Shown here: positions 1 to 6,741 of the stretch, piece by piece
How positions within the stretch are numbered: position 1 is the stretch's first letter
Layout: the number at the start of each line of letters is the position of its first letter
NCBI GenBank assembly: GCA_013361015.1
Contig: JABWAN010000193.1
Location: 1 to 8,130, forward strand
Length of the DNA: 8,130 nucleotides
DNA from: Candidatus Zhuqueibacterota bacterium
GTDB lineage: Bacteria > Zhuqueibacterota > Zhuqueibacteria > Zhuqueibacterales > Zhuqueibacteraceae
Direction of reading: 5' to 3'
Notes under the pieces: generated by a model
What the model was told of the DNA's origin: nothing
Seen by the model: the letters and a program-made list of their open reading frames with translations, nothing else
The model's database searches: none
Position numbers and translations under genes: made by a program

Positions 1-665
1 TGATCAGAAACTTGCATCACCACATCCAGATTGTGTTCGATGAATAGAATCGTCTTTCCGCTCGCTGCAAGCTGCGCCATAAGCGCCAACATCTTTTCAA
101 TCATGCTCGGATGCACGCCGGATACCGGCTCATCGAGCAGCAGCAAATCCGCCTCTGCCGCCAAACAACAAGCCAGCGTCAACAACTTCTGCTGCCCATA
201 GGAAAGCGCACCAGCCAAATGCTCGTGCTTATTCGCAAGTCCGACCTGATTTAAAATATCGAGCGCAATTTGCCTATTCTCGTGCTCCTCTTTCAGCACT
301 TTTTTTCGTAGCGCGAAAGTCGCCAGCCAATTCTCACCGGTTTGCTTTTGCCGCGCCAAAAGAATATTCTCGATGACCGGCAGGCTTGCGATCAGCCGCA
401 AGTCTTGGAAGGTGCGCACGATGCCGTTGTGTGCGATGCGGTACGGCGGCAGCCGCGTAATGTTCTTTCCCGCATAATGAATTTCACCGGCATCCGCCGC
501 GAGAAATCCCGTGATGATATTGAACACCGTGGTCTTGCCCGCGCCGTTCGGACCAATGAGTCCGACGATTTTGCCTTTGGCAATCATGCACGAAAAATCT
601 TCCACTGCTTTCAAACCGTCGAAAGTTTTGGAAAGATTTGAAACGGTGAGCAAGGCATCAGTCAT
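1..665 (-). CDS. livG: Branched-chain amino acid-type ABC transporter ATPase, 3' end cut by window edge
   Basis: This is the cytoplasmic ATPase that powers uptake through the LivH/LivM permeases encoded upstream. The visible 221 residues contain the ABC core in order: Walker A GPNGAGKTT (residues 38-46), Q-loop glutamine in TFQD (about 87), signature LSYGQQK (154-160), Walker B LLLLDEP (174-180) and switch histidine in FIEH (211). The signature has Y for the usual G, a common variant in Liv ATPases. The LivG-type segment RLPPYRIAHNGIVRTFQ follows the first subdomain. The ATG at 665 is chosen because an in-frame TGA lies two codons upstream. It follows livM after 41 bp. About 30-35 C-terminal residues, judged from the usual 250-260 aa, lie outside the window. 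The family is certain; the exact substrate is not. Confidence 0.95.
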   Translation of the reverse strand, partial: MTDALLTVSNLSKTFDGLKAVEDFSCMIAKGKIVGLIGPNGAGKTTVFNIITGFLAADAGEIHYAGKNITRLPPYRIAHNGIVRTFQDLRLIASLPVIENILLARQKQTGENWLATFALRKKVLKEEHENRQIALDILNQVGLANKHEHLAGALSYGQQKLLTLACCLAAEADLLLLDEPVSGVHPSMIEKMLALMAQLAASGKTILFIEHNLDVVMQVSD

Positions 666-706
666 TTCTCAAAAATCCATCAATCCAGCAACCCACAACT
701 CCAAGT

Positions 707-1576
707 TCATTTGAGTTCGTATTCCCCAACCAACCCCTTTGGCCGAAAGATCATCATAACCACGAGCAAGGCGCCGTATATGATCTGCCGCATATTCGCC
801 GCAATCGCATTGGGCATGCCGAGGAAGCGCAGCATTTCAGGAAGCACGATCAACACTGCTGCTCCAATAACAGAGCCTTTGAGACTTCCGGCGCCGCCAA
901 CAATGACGATGGAAATCATAAAAATTGATTCGAGAATGGTGAAGCTGGTGGGATCGATGAACGTCACATAGTGCGCATACAACGCACCGGCAATCGCAAC
1001 GAGCGCGCCACCCATGACAAACACGAGAATCTTGTAGCGAGTAACGTTCTTGCCCAGCGCCTGCGTGAAAATCTCGTCCTCGCGAATGGCTTTGAGCACG
1101 CGGCCAAACGGCGACTCGATCACGCGCTTGGCAAAAAAGTAAACCGCGAGCGCGCACACGCCTGAGAGCGCCAGGTATTCCACGTGTGAAGTGATGGCAA
1201 AACCGAAAATGTTGGGCTGCGGAATCCCCGGAATGCCCAATGGACCACGCGTGAGCCCGACCCAGTTGTTGAAGATGCTGAACAGAATCATCTGAAAGCC
1301 GAACGTGGCGATCACCAAATAATCGTCGTGAATGCGCAGAGAAGGAAAAGCTACCACTGCCGCTACCGCGCCCGCCATTGCCATCGCGACAATGAGATTC
1401 AATAGGAACGGCGTACCGTAATTCACCGCAAACAAAGCCGCGACATACGCGCCGACCCCGTAAAATGCCGCATGCGCAATCGACAAAATGCCGGTATAAC
1501 CCGCGATGAGATTGAGCGAAATGGCGATGATTATGTAAATGTTGATGAGGATGAGAATGTGGAGAAGGTAGGCCAT
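707..1576 (-). CDS. livM: Branched-chain amino acid-type ABC transporter permease, LivM family
   Basis: This 289-aa integral membrane protein is one half of the translocation channel and pairs with LivH. It is nearly all hydrophobic helices. It carries the family hallmark LIAGYTGILSIAHAAFYGVG near residues 22-41 and the cytoplasmic ATPase-contact region VGGAGSLKGSVIGAAVL near 230-246. The length fits short LivM proteins, which lack the long N-terminal extension of E. coli LivM. The ATG start gives a protein beginning directly at the first helix (MAYLLHILILINIYIIIAIS); a weak GGG lies about 8 nt upstream. It starts 18 bp after the small unknown gene and is followed by livG, so co-transcription is likely. 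The separation of livH from livM by two unrelated genes is unusual. Confidence 0.94.
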   Translation of the reverse strand: MAYLLHILILINIYIIIAISLNLIAGYTGILSIAHAAFYGVGAYVAALFAVNYGTPFLLNLIVAMAMAGAVAAVVAFPSLRIHDDYLVIATFGFQMILFSIFNNWVGLTRGPLGIPGIPQPNIFGFAITSHVEYLALSGVCALAVYFFAKRVIESPFGRVLKAIREDEIFTQALGKNVTRYKILVFVMGGALVAIAGALYAHYVTFIDPTSFTILESIFMISIVIVGGAGSLKGSVIGAAVLIVLPEMLRFLGMPNAIAANMRQIIYGALLVVMMIFRPKGLVGEYELK

Positions 1577-1594
1577 GACTACGCCCGTGATGGC

Positions 1595-1873
1595 TCAGAC
1601 AAATTCGACGGTTTCATGCTCAATTGAAATCCGTGAAATGACAAACATGTCATCCTTATTGACCTGAGGATCATTGAGCAAATATTCCCACACGGAATTC
1701 TGTCGCTCGGAAAAGGGCATTTGTTGAAAACTTGGTGAAGAAAGAAAGACGCCCACGCTCCCTTCATATTCTGTCGGGAAAAAATCGACCGTCATATTGG
1801 GATCGCCCAGGACGGCTCGCCCGTAGCGCTTGAAGGCTTCCCGCAGCCGCTCCAGAATTTTTTTATCTACCAT
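1595..1873 (-). CDS. Small unknown protein coupled to the HEPN gene
   Basis: I do not recognise this 92-aa protein. The start is the ATG at 1873, whose A is the last base of the HEPN stop (TAATG), giving one-base overlap and translational coupling; GGGA lies 5 nt upstream. A start five codons earlier (1888) is open but less likely. The protein begins with a charged helix (MVDKKILERLREAFKRYG), then a strand-rich part (TVDFFPTEYEGSVGVFL), a helix around ERQNSVWEYLLND, and a final strand region ending EHETVEFV. No nucleotidyltransferase GSxxxG motif is present, so it is not a classical MNT antitoxin. Its strict coupling to a HEPN gene suggests a partner or antitoxin role, which is inference. Confidence 0.75.
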   Translation of the reverse strand: MVDKKILERLREAFKRYGRAVLGDPNMTVDFFPTEYEGSVGVFLSSPSFQQMPFSERQNSVWEYLLNDPQVNKDDMFVISRISIEHETVEFV

Positions 1874-2286
1874 TATAGTCCCAACCATGTCATCACTCCA
1901 TATTTTGAGTTAAACAGCCAAGCTTTCAGATTGTCTGAATCAACTTGATGGGAAGGATCTGCAATTTTATAACGCCATGAAACCTCGGCATGAATGGTGT
2001 TGATGCTACTGAAACTGGCAAATACTTCTGGTAAAGATTTTAGCTCATCTTTTAAACCGGCATAAATTACCAGCGCATTCAGATCATGCGTTTTAAGAAT
2101 TGCCGGCAACTTCTCCAACTTGAGCACGTCACAGATTTTGAATTTCAGCCGCGCCTCGACTATGTACGTCCCAAGGTAAACCGACGCCGTCCATCGCCCT
2201 TTTTCGCGCAGCGCGTCGAAATCTTCTTTGCGATCACGCGCTAATTGCTCGAATTCGGATTTGTTCGTGGACGTAAATCTCGTCAA
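1873..2286 (-). CDS. HEPN-domain protein inserted in the liv operon
   Basis: This 137-aa all-helical protein matches the HEPN domain pattern. It has an N-terminal charged helix (SEFEQLARDRKEDFDALREKGRW, split about residues 10-32), the core helix YLGTYIVEARLKFKIC (37-52) resembling the usual YLaGYavEcaLKa, the conserved KTHDL (65-69), AGLKDEL (76-82) and a late WRY (104-106). HEPN proteins often serve as RNase toxins or partner with nucleotidyltransferases. The usual RNase motif R-x4-6-H is not obvious: R105 and H113 are spaced by seven. Catalysis is therefore doubtful. No ATG fits the N-terminus. TTG at 2286 is preferred because the promoter at 2308-2336 would start transcripts near 2301; TTG at 2301 is the alternative (142 aa). 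The stop overlaps the next gene by one base. Confidence 0.8.
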   Translation of the reverse strand: MTRFTSTNKSEFEQLARDRKEDFDALREKGRWTASVYLGTYIVEARLKFKICDVLKLEKLPAILKTHDLNALVIYAGLKDELKSLPEVFASFSSINTIHAEVSWRYKIADPSHQVDSDNLKAWLFNSKYGVMTWLGL

Positions 2287-2307
2287 ATCACTGAATCTCA
2301 ACCCCTG

Positions 2308-2336
2308 ATTATAACATTCCTCGACTGGATTAGCAA
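2308..2336 (-). promoter_or_regulatory. Sigma70-like promoter upstream of the HEPN gene
   Basis: On the minus strand TTGCTA (2336-2331), a 17-base spacer and a perfect TATAAT (2313-2308) form a strong match to the housekeeping promoter consensus. It lies in the 112-bp gap between livH and the HEPN start, with the expected start of transcription near 2301, about 15 nt before the proposed TTG. It could express the HEPN pair and the downstream livM-livG independently of the main operon promoter. Predicted by pattern only. Confidence 0.6.
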
Positions 2337-2376
2337 TGCTTTTCTGTTCGCAGATCGCTTTTGCTTTTTTCTTTTT

Positions 2377-2398
2377 GCCCCTTGCTCCTTGCCCCTTG
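2377..2398. repeat. Heptanucleotide tandem repeat, three units (GCYCCTT)
   Basis: Plus-strand units GCCCCTT, GCTCCTT and GCCCCTT run head to tail and end at the livH stop codon (2399-2401). A second set of the same period occurs inside livH at 3002-3022. The unit resembles short heptameric repeats that are scattered through some bacterial genomes, but I cannot tell from one window whether it is genome-wide. Confidence 0.7.
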
Positions 2399-3277
2399 CT
2401 AAACCTCCGCCTTCCGAATCTTCTTCCCAAAGAAGCCTTGGGGCCGGAAGAGCAGAAACAAAATGAGAATGACGAACGCGATGGCGTCTTGCCATTGCGA
2501 AGAGATGTACCACACGCCAAGATGTTGCGCCAAGCCGAGCAACAGCCCGCCCAGGTACGCGCCGAGAATGTTGCCCAACCCGCCAATGACCACCGCCACC
2601 ACGCCATACAGCATGGCTTGAAAACCCATGAGCGGGGTCATGTCGATATCGAGTGAAATGAGAATAGCCGCAATGGCAGCCAGCGCGGAGCCGATGAAGT
2701 ACGTGAAGTAGATGATTCTGTCTTTGTTCAGCCCCATGACCACGGCCAGCTCCGGATCGTTGGCAACCGCGCGCAGGGCTTTGCCGATTTTGCTGCGTTT
2801 GAGAATGATGAAAGTAATAACGAACAGTGCGAGACTGGTGAGAATGATGGCGATTTGCACCGGCGTGATGCGGGCGCCCAAAACATTCAGCCCTTCGCGC
2901 ACCTCCCCCATGCGAATGGTTTTGGTGTCATCCCCGAAAAAAAGCGAGATGAGGTTTTGCAGAATGATGGAAACCCCGAGAGACGCGATAAGTAAGATTG
3001 TGCCGCTTGCCCTTTGCCCCTTGATTGGTTTGTAAACGAAAAACTCAATGGCCACGCCCAACAGCGCGGCAGACAAAACCGCCAGCGCCACTGCGACTGC
3101 GAACGGTAGTTTGAAAAGAATGAAGTAAAGGAAGGTGAAATATGCGCCGGCGGTATAAACCGCACCATGCGCAAAGTGAAAGAAGCGAACGGCGCTGTAG
3201 ATAATTGAAAAGCCGAGAGCGACCAAGGCGTAGACGCTTCCGGCGAGGAGACTGTTTAAAATGATTTGCAAGTTCAA
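2399..3277 (-). CDS. livH: Branched-chain amino acid-type ABC transporter permease, LivH family
   Basis: This 292-aa membrane protein is the LivM partner in the channel. It opens with the family signature LQIILNSLLAGSVYALVALG (residues 3-22), continues with FSIIYSAVRFFHFAHGAVYT, and has the conserved SLGVSIILQNLI near 99-110 and the ATPase-contact loop VIGGLGNILGAYLGGLLLG near 236-254. It ends with the typical FRPQGFFGKKIRKAEV tail. Length is normal. The start is TTG at 3277, since the family N-terminus begins exactly there and no ATG is near; the ribosome site is weak. It begins 25 bp after the unknown membrane gene, which suggests one transcript. Codons around residues 86-92 (KGQRASG) are written by a heptanucleotide repeat. 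Confidence 0.95.
   Translation of the reverse strand: MNLQIILNSLLAGSVYALVALGFSIIYSAVRFFHFAHGAVYTAGAYFTFLYFILFKLPFAVAVALAVLSAALLGVAIEFFVYKPIKGQRASGTILLIASLGVSIILQNLISLFFGDDTKTIRMGEVREGLNVLGARITPVQIAIILTSLALFVITFIILKRSKIGKALRAVANDPELAVVMGLNKDRIIYFTYFIGSALAAIAAILISLDIDMTPLMGFQAMLYGVVAVVIGGLGNILGAYLGGLLLGLAQHLGVWYISSQWQDAIAFVILILFLLFRPQGFFGKKIRKAEV
3002..3022. repeat. Heptanucleotide repeat inside livH, three units
   Basis: Plus-strand units GCCGCTT, GCCCTTT and GCCCCTT run in tandem and match the repeat unit at the livH stop (2377-2398). They encode part of the loop KGQRASG between two membrane segments. Because seven is not a multiple of three, the units read in different frames, yet the protein keeps normal length, so the site appears tolerated. 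Confidence 0.6.
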
Positions 3278-3302
3278 TTTTTGCCACTTTATACTTTTAT
3301 TC

Positions 3303-4391
3303 TCACACAGTCACGCCATTAGCCACCGTTATACTTTTAATGTGAATGTGAAGCATTTTTTCAATAGCTTCCATTGTATGAGCATTATCAATTTTTATCC
3401 CATTGAATGAAAACTTTGTACCCAGTTCATTATAGGTTCCCAAGAATCCTTCTTTTTCCTGGTGATTGATAATCACAATCATTCTAGAGTTTTCATATTC
3501 TTTATTCAATTCAATTTCTCTAAAATTACCTTTGGAATTGCTAGATCTTAGCACTTTTAAGAACTTGAACATATTGTCAAAATAATCTTGAAAATATATT
3601 AGCTCCTGTTCTGATTTAAGTCTGTACTCTGCAAATTTGCGTCGCAAATATTTAATATGAAAATCAAGCAGTGGGGATGGGTTATTGCTTGGTCTTGATC
3701 CAAAACTACTTTTTTCATACAAGTATGCATTCTTATAGATATTTTCTTTTTTAGGGTATTCTTCATTTATGTCTTCGTGATCAGTGTTGAGTTTCAAATA
3801 GTGATAATTAATAGTTACTCCATCACGAAGTTTCTCAAGAAGAAGCTTCCTATATATCTCATGCTGAGGAAGCCTTTCGTTGTAGCCCATAAAAAAACTC
3901 GGAAAAATAACGCTTATCACGTCTCCACCTTTTGATCTAATCAGTATGTCTATGAGTATTTCCATGAAGTGAGAAAGCTCACTAGAAGAAGTTACGCCTT
4001 TCACTTTTAGATAAATTAGAATGCTCAGAAGCGTGCCCCAGATCGATAGCCAAATGTCTATATAATTTGATTTGATAGTTGAAAAGTATTTCACTAATAT
4101 CTCATTGTAAAATAGCTCCCTTTGAATCAAGACTTTCGATAGTATTGGGATGAATACAAATATCAAAAAAACAAGTGATATGGTATTTCTTCGCAAAAAC
4201 AAGTTAAAAGTATAAAGACGTTGATAGAAAAAACGCTCCACCAGAAAAACACCAACTACAACTAGTGTAAAACAAATTATGAACCACAATGAACTCAAAT
4301 TCAGTATTCCGAGAAGGCAATAGGCAAAAACTAGCAGAAATATCAAAGGAAAGAGAATAACTGAATGAATTATTCTATAAAAAATCTTCAA
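3303..4391 (-). CDS. Unknown four-helix membrane protein with C-terminal soluble domain
   Basis: I do not recognise this 362-aa protein as a named family. Four hydrophobic segments are visible at about residues 9-30, 34-52, 70-89 and 109-128, followed by a soluble region (130-362) that is probably cytoplasmic. Within it, SSELSHFMEILIDILIRSKGG (136-156, shown in part) leads into the strand DVISVIFPSFFMGY and then LLLEKLRDGVTINYHYL (183-199). Near the end RMIVIINH and EGFLGTYNE (303-322) precede FNGIKIDN. This order resembles a phospholipase-D-like fold, but no HxKx4D motif is present, so any relation is to an inactive form and is speculative. The start is TTG at 4391, 6 bp after the upstream stop, with GGAG about 9 nt before it. 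The gene is very AT-rich compared with livH downstream. Confidence 0.85.
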   Translation of the reverse strand: MKIFYRIIHSVILFPLIFLLVFAYCLLGILNLSSLWFIICFTLVVVGVFLVERFFYQRLYTFNLFLRRNTISLVFLIFVFIPILSKVLIQRELFYNEILVKYFSTIKSNYIDIWLSIWGTLLSILIYLKVKGVTSSSELSHFMEILIDILIRSKGGDVISVIFPSFFMGYNERLPQHEIYRKLLLEKLRDGVTINYHYLKLNTDHEDINEEYPKKENIYKNAYLYEKSSFGSRPSNNPSPLLDFHIKYLRRKFAEYRLKSEQELIYFQDYFDNMFKFLKVLRSSNSKGNFREIELNKEYENSRMIVIINHQEKEGFLGTYNELGTKFSFNGIKIDNAHTMEAIEKMLHIHIKSITVANGVTV

Positions 4392-4397
4392 GCGACT

Positions 4398-5066
4398 CTA
4401 CTCCATGTTTGGTAAAGTTAAAACTCTATAGAACCCGCCCGAATCATCCATCGAGTAATGGGCTTTTATTAATTCGCAAAAACAACCAATCGTACCACCA
4501 TTTCCAAACAATGCCATATCAAAACTGGATTTTATCAATCCTTTTTTGTTTCGCAGTTGATCAGAAGAAAAAGCCCACCATCTATGTTCAAAGGCATCGC
4601 TATCTTTGATTTTTTTGCCCCCAGTTCTGTTGGGTATTCCATATTTGTTGATACTATATATTTTACCAATCGGAGGAATTACGATTCTTTCTTGAGGAGT
4701 ATTTCTATCGACTACAAGAGCTTCGTATTCACCGTTTTCATTTATCTGGAAATCCGTTAAATAAGTATCAACAAGCACTGTCGATTTAAATGGATGTCTT
4801 ACTAAAGAAATAGAAGCTTCTTCATTTCTATCTTGTTCGAATTTCAACCATACATCGGCTTCATTGCAAGCTCTACTTCCTTGATTCAATACAGTATCCA
4901 TCCAGAGTTGCATATACTCTGACAGCGTAATGACGTGTCTATTGGGGGGACATTTTACCCTTGCCCCATTTAAGACATCCCTATAAGAAGTTGCCGAAAC
5001 CCAAGAACTCATACTATCATCTTCACGCGCATCAACCAAAATCGAAAGATCTTCTAAACGATGCAT
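4398..5066 (-). CDS. Unknown soluble 222-aa protein between the binding protein and the membrane protein
   Basis: No known family is recognised. The protein has no signal peptide or membrane segment, so it is probably cytoplasmic. It is acidic at the N-terminus (LVDAREDDSM, 10-19), has a Trp/Arg/Asp-rich middle (ACNEADVWLKFEQDRNEEAS, 66-85), strands around STVLVDTYLTDFQI (95-108) and EALVVDRN, an aromatic HRWWAF (161-166), and a glycine-rich FGNGGTIGCFC (187-197) with two of its four cysteines. The ATG at 5066 has AGAGGA 4 nt upstream. It lies 69 bp after the binding-protein stop and only 6 bp before the membrane gene, so it almost surely works with the latter. The AT-rich composition matches both neighbours in this block. 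Confidence 0.82.
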   Translation of the reverse strand: MHRLEDLSILVDAREDDSMSSWVSATSYRDVLNGARVKCPPNRHVITLSEYMQLWMDTVLNQGSRACNEADVWLKFEQDRNEEASISLVRHPFKSTVLVDTYLTDFQINENGEYEALVVDRNTPQERIVIPPIGKIYSINKYGIPNRTGGKKIKDSDAFEHRWWAFSSDQLRNKKGLIKSSFDMALFGNGGTIGCFCELIKAHYSMDDSGGFYRVLTLPNME

Positions 5067-5135
5067 GAATCCTCTTTTTGCTATGGAGAATTACGGAAGT
5101 TGGTCACTAAAAAACACATCTGTAGCCTTGCTCGT

Positions 5136-6281
5136 TTATTTCTTCAATGGTGTCAAATCTTCGCTTAGAAATATATATTCACCGTCTTCAATCTTTTTGA
5201 TTGAAATGTCTTTAATTACATCTCCGTTTTCATCAAAAGATATTCGTCCCGTTGCTCCAGCAAAATCCTTTGTTTTAAACAGAGCGTTTTTTATTTGCTC
5301 TGAAGTTGTGTTGCCTTGCGCTATTACTTGTGCTAGAATTTTCATTGCATCATATGTAGAAGCCGCGAATATTTCACTTGCTTTGTTATACTTCGCCCTG
5401 AAGGCTGTATCGTATTTTTGTACGGCAGCATTCTCCGATATTGGATTGTATGCAGGTGTTGTATAAATAATTCCATTTATCAAAGCGCCTGCAGTTTCCT
5501 TAACTTTTGGATCTTCGATTCCTATACCACTTAAAACGGGGAGCTTTACATTTAATTCATGTAATTGCTTTAAGATTTGGCCCATTTCTACTTGGCCGAT
5601 TAAATATATTGCATCGGGCTTGGCTGAATTTATTCTACTTAATTGCGTCCCAAAGTTTGAATCACTAGCTAAATAAGAATCCATCGAAACAGTTTCACCG
5701 CCAAACTCTTTGAATCTCTCTTTAAACGCAGAGCTATAACTTGCGCCCATGTCATTATTAATATACATCACTGCAATTTTTCTATAATTCAGTTTATTGT
5801 AGCAAACATCTGCCATCTTCTGGGCGATTGATCTTGCTGACGGCCAATTTCGAAATGTAAAATCATTAGGAGATGAATATTTGTCAACGGAGATCGTTGG
5901 GGCAAAGAGAACTATTTTCTCGTTGTTGGCTAACGAAGAAATAGCCATTGCTAGCCCACTTGATTCTGGGCCTATTATTACTGCAACTTTATCAACACTT
6001 GCTAGCTTTTGGAATGCAGCGATTGCTCCATTGGGTGTTGATTTCGCATCTTCGACAATGATGCTAACAGCCAAACCGCTTCCTTTATATTCATCAAGGG
6101 CGAGATTAAGCCCCTCCAACGCTTTATTTCCATAAGGTGCTATAGGACCCGTTTGAGAAAAAATAGCTCCAATTTTGACCTCGCTGTTACTTTGATGACT
6201 GCAACCAAACAATACCAAAAGCAAGAACAGAAAATACGAAAGTATCATTGGTGCGGCATGACGAGTTCTATCAGTTCTCAT
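5136..6281 (-). CDS. livK: Branched-chain amino acid-type ABC transporter substrate-binding lipoprotein
   Basis: This 381-aa protein is the extracytoplasmic ligand-binding part of the Liv/HAAT transporter (Leu/Ile/Val-binding type periplasmic fold). The N-terminus has arginines, a hydrophobic stretch (about 12-25) and lipobox LFGC with Cys27, so it is a membrane-anchored lipoprotein. The mature part starts with the family pattern VKIGAIFSQTGPIAPYGNKA, then VIIGPESSGLAMAISSLAN (first-lobe ligand region), and later RKIAVMYINNDMGASYSSAFK and PDAIYLIGQ. The ATG at 6281 is chosen over longer reading because AGAAGGA lies 6 nt upstream. It is AT-rich, unlike livHMG, and is separated from livH by two unknown genes. 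Ligand is unknown: such proteins bind amino acids, amides, urea or aromatic acids. The symbol is used by family, not by proven specificity. Confidence 0.9.
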   Translation of the reverse strand: MRTDRTRHAAPMILSYFLFLLLVLFGCSHQSNSEVKIGAIFSQTGPIAPYGNKALEGLNLALDEYKGSGLAVSIIVEDAKSTPNGAIAAFQKLASVDKVAVIIGPESSGLAMAISSLANNEKIVLFAPTISVDKYSSPNDFTFRNWPSARSIAQKMADVCYNKLNYRKIAVMYINNDMGASYSSAFKERFKEFGGETVSMDSYLASDSNFGTQLSRINSAKPDAIYLIGQVEMGQILKQLHELNVKLPVLSGIGIEDPKVKETAGALINGIIYTTPAYNPISENAAVQKYDTAFRAKYNKASEIFAASTYDAMKILAQVIAQGNTTSEQIKNALFKTKDFAGATGRISFDENGDVIKDISIKKIEDGEYIFLSEDLTPLKK

Positions 6282-6287
6282 TGGAAA

Positions 6288-6294
6288 TCCTTCT
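6288..6294 (-). promoter_or_regulatory. Ribosome binding site of the substrate-binding protein gene
   Basis: AGAAGGA on the minus strand lies 6 nt before the ATG at 6281. It is the strongest Shine-Dalgarno match in the window and decides this start against the open extension to a TTG at 6320. Confidence 0.8.
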
Positions 6295-6365
6295 CGATCA
6301 TGAATCGATTCGTTTTTCAAGGGCGATCTGTCGATTTGGAAAGCAGATTTAACTTTCTAAAATTT

Positions 6366-6394
6366 AAAATATAAAGCTCTCGTTAAAAAAGCAA
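6366..6394 (-). promoter_or_regulatory. Possible promoter of the liv operon
   Basis: On the minus strand TTGCTT (6394-6389), 17 bases and TATTTT (6371-6366) give a plausible but imperfect promoter about 85 nt before the binding-protein start. The region is very AT-rich, so chance matches are likely and overlapping -10 choices (TATATT, TTAAAT) exist. It overlaps the end of ALDH fragment C, which implies that the operon promoter lies on or beside the recombination scar. Confidence 0.35.
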
Positions 6395-6484
6395 GCCCAC
6401 ACTTAAATACAAATGCTCGAACAAATTTTCCTCGTGCGGTTGACCCCATGAATCTTTGTTGTTGGGAATGGAGCCGACATAACC
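6383..6484 (-). pseudogene. ALDH 3'-end fragment C (oldest-looking copy)
   Basis: Read on the minus strand this gives GYVGSIPNNKDSWGQPHEEN followed by LFEHLYLSVGLLF and a stop. It aligns with the ALDH C-terminus (IGPIPTNKILWDQPHEGN, then LFEHLYRQRALQL), but diverges after LFEHLY and lacks everything upstream. It begins two bases after the stop codon of fragment B, in another frame, so it has no start of its own. It is the most diverged long copy. Confidence 0.8.
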
Positions 6485-6486
6485 AT

Positions 6487-6735
6487 TCACGCTTTCACCG
6501 TCAATTGCAATGCGCGCTGGCGGTAAAGATGTTCGAACAAATTGCCCTCGTGCGGCTGATCCCAAAGAATTTTATTGGTCGGAATCGGCCCGATGTTGAG
6601 GCGGTCAACGTTAGGCGCAGAGAAAAGCGCGCGGGTGAACGCCTCGTCTTCTGTTATCGCCGTCAGCACCAAAGTCGTTCCGATGCGTGAGAGCAACTCG
6701 TGCTGCGGCGCTTGCACCACGCTGGCAAAGGGAAT
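6487..6735 (-). pseudogene. ALDH 3'-end fragment B (about 80 codons)
   Basis: This piece encodes PFASVVQAPQHELLSRIGTT through to RQRALQLTVKA and the same TGA as the intact gene end at 7453. Aligned with the intact copy over 81 codons, I count about 31 base differences, of which only five codons change the amino acid (S/T, E/D, A/S, S/A, M/T). Homology starts abruptly at 6735, six bases beyond the brnA-like stop, with one base missing near 6729 relative to the intact gene. It lacks the catalytic cysteine and cannot be an enzyme. A GTG could start a 77-aa peptide, but there is no sign it is used. Confidence 0.9.
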
Positions 6736-6741
6736 GGCGGA

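Noticed and set aside
1595..1873. BolA-like reading of the 92-aa protein
   Set aside because: The stretch SFQQMPFSERQNSVWEYL loosely resembles the BolA helix region, but the conserved BolA histidines and the rest of the pattern are missing.
2287..2607. N-terminal extension of the HEPN frame into livH
   Set aside because: The extension reads the livH coding sequence in a wrong frame and is rich in Trp, Cys and Arg; the real start must lie after the promoter at 2308-2336.
2336..2656. 106-codon open frame on the plus strand
   Set aside because: It crosses the heptanucleotide repeat and runs antisense to the end of livH; low-complexity start and no family pattern.
5065..5466. 133-codon open frame on the plus strand
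   Set aside because: It is antisense to the well-supported substrate-binding protein gene and has no ribosome site or recognisable product.
6370..6395. Rho-independent terminator after fragment C
   Set aside because: There is a run of six T on the minus strand, but no GC-rich stem precedes it.
6487..6720. A functional small ALDH-related protein of 77 aa
   Set aside because: It is a pure C-terminal piece without start signals, catalytic cysteine or cofactor fold; silent-site bias is better explained by its past in a full gene.
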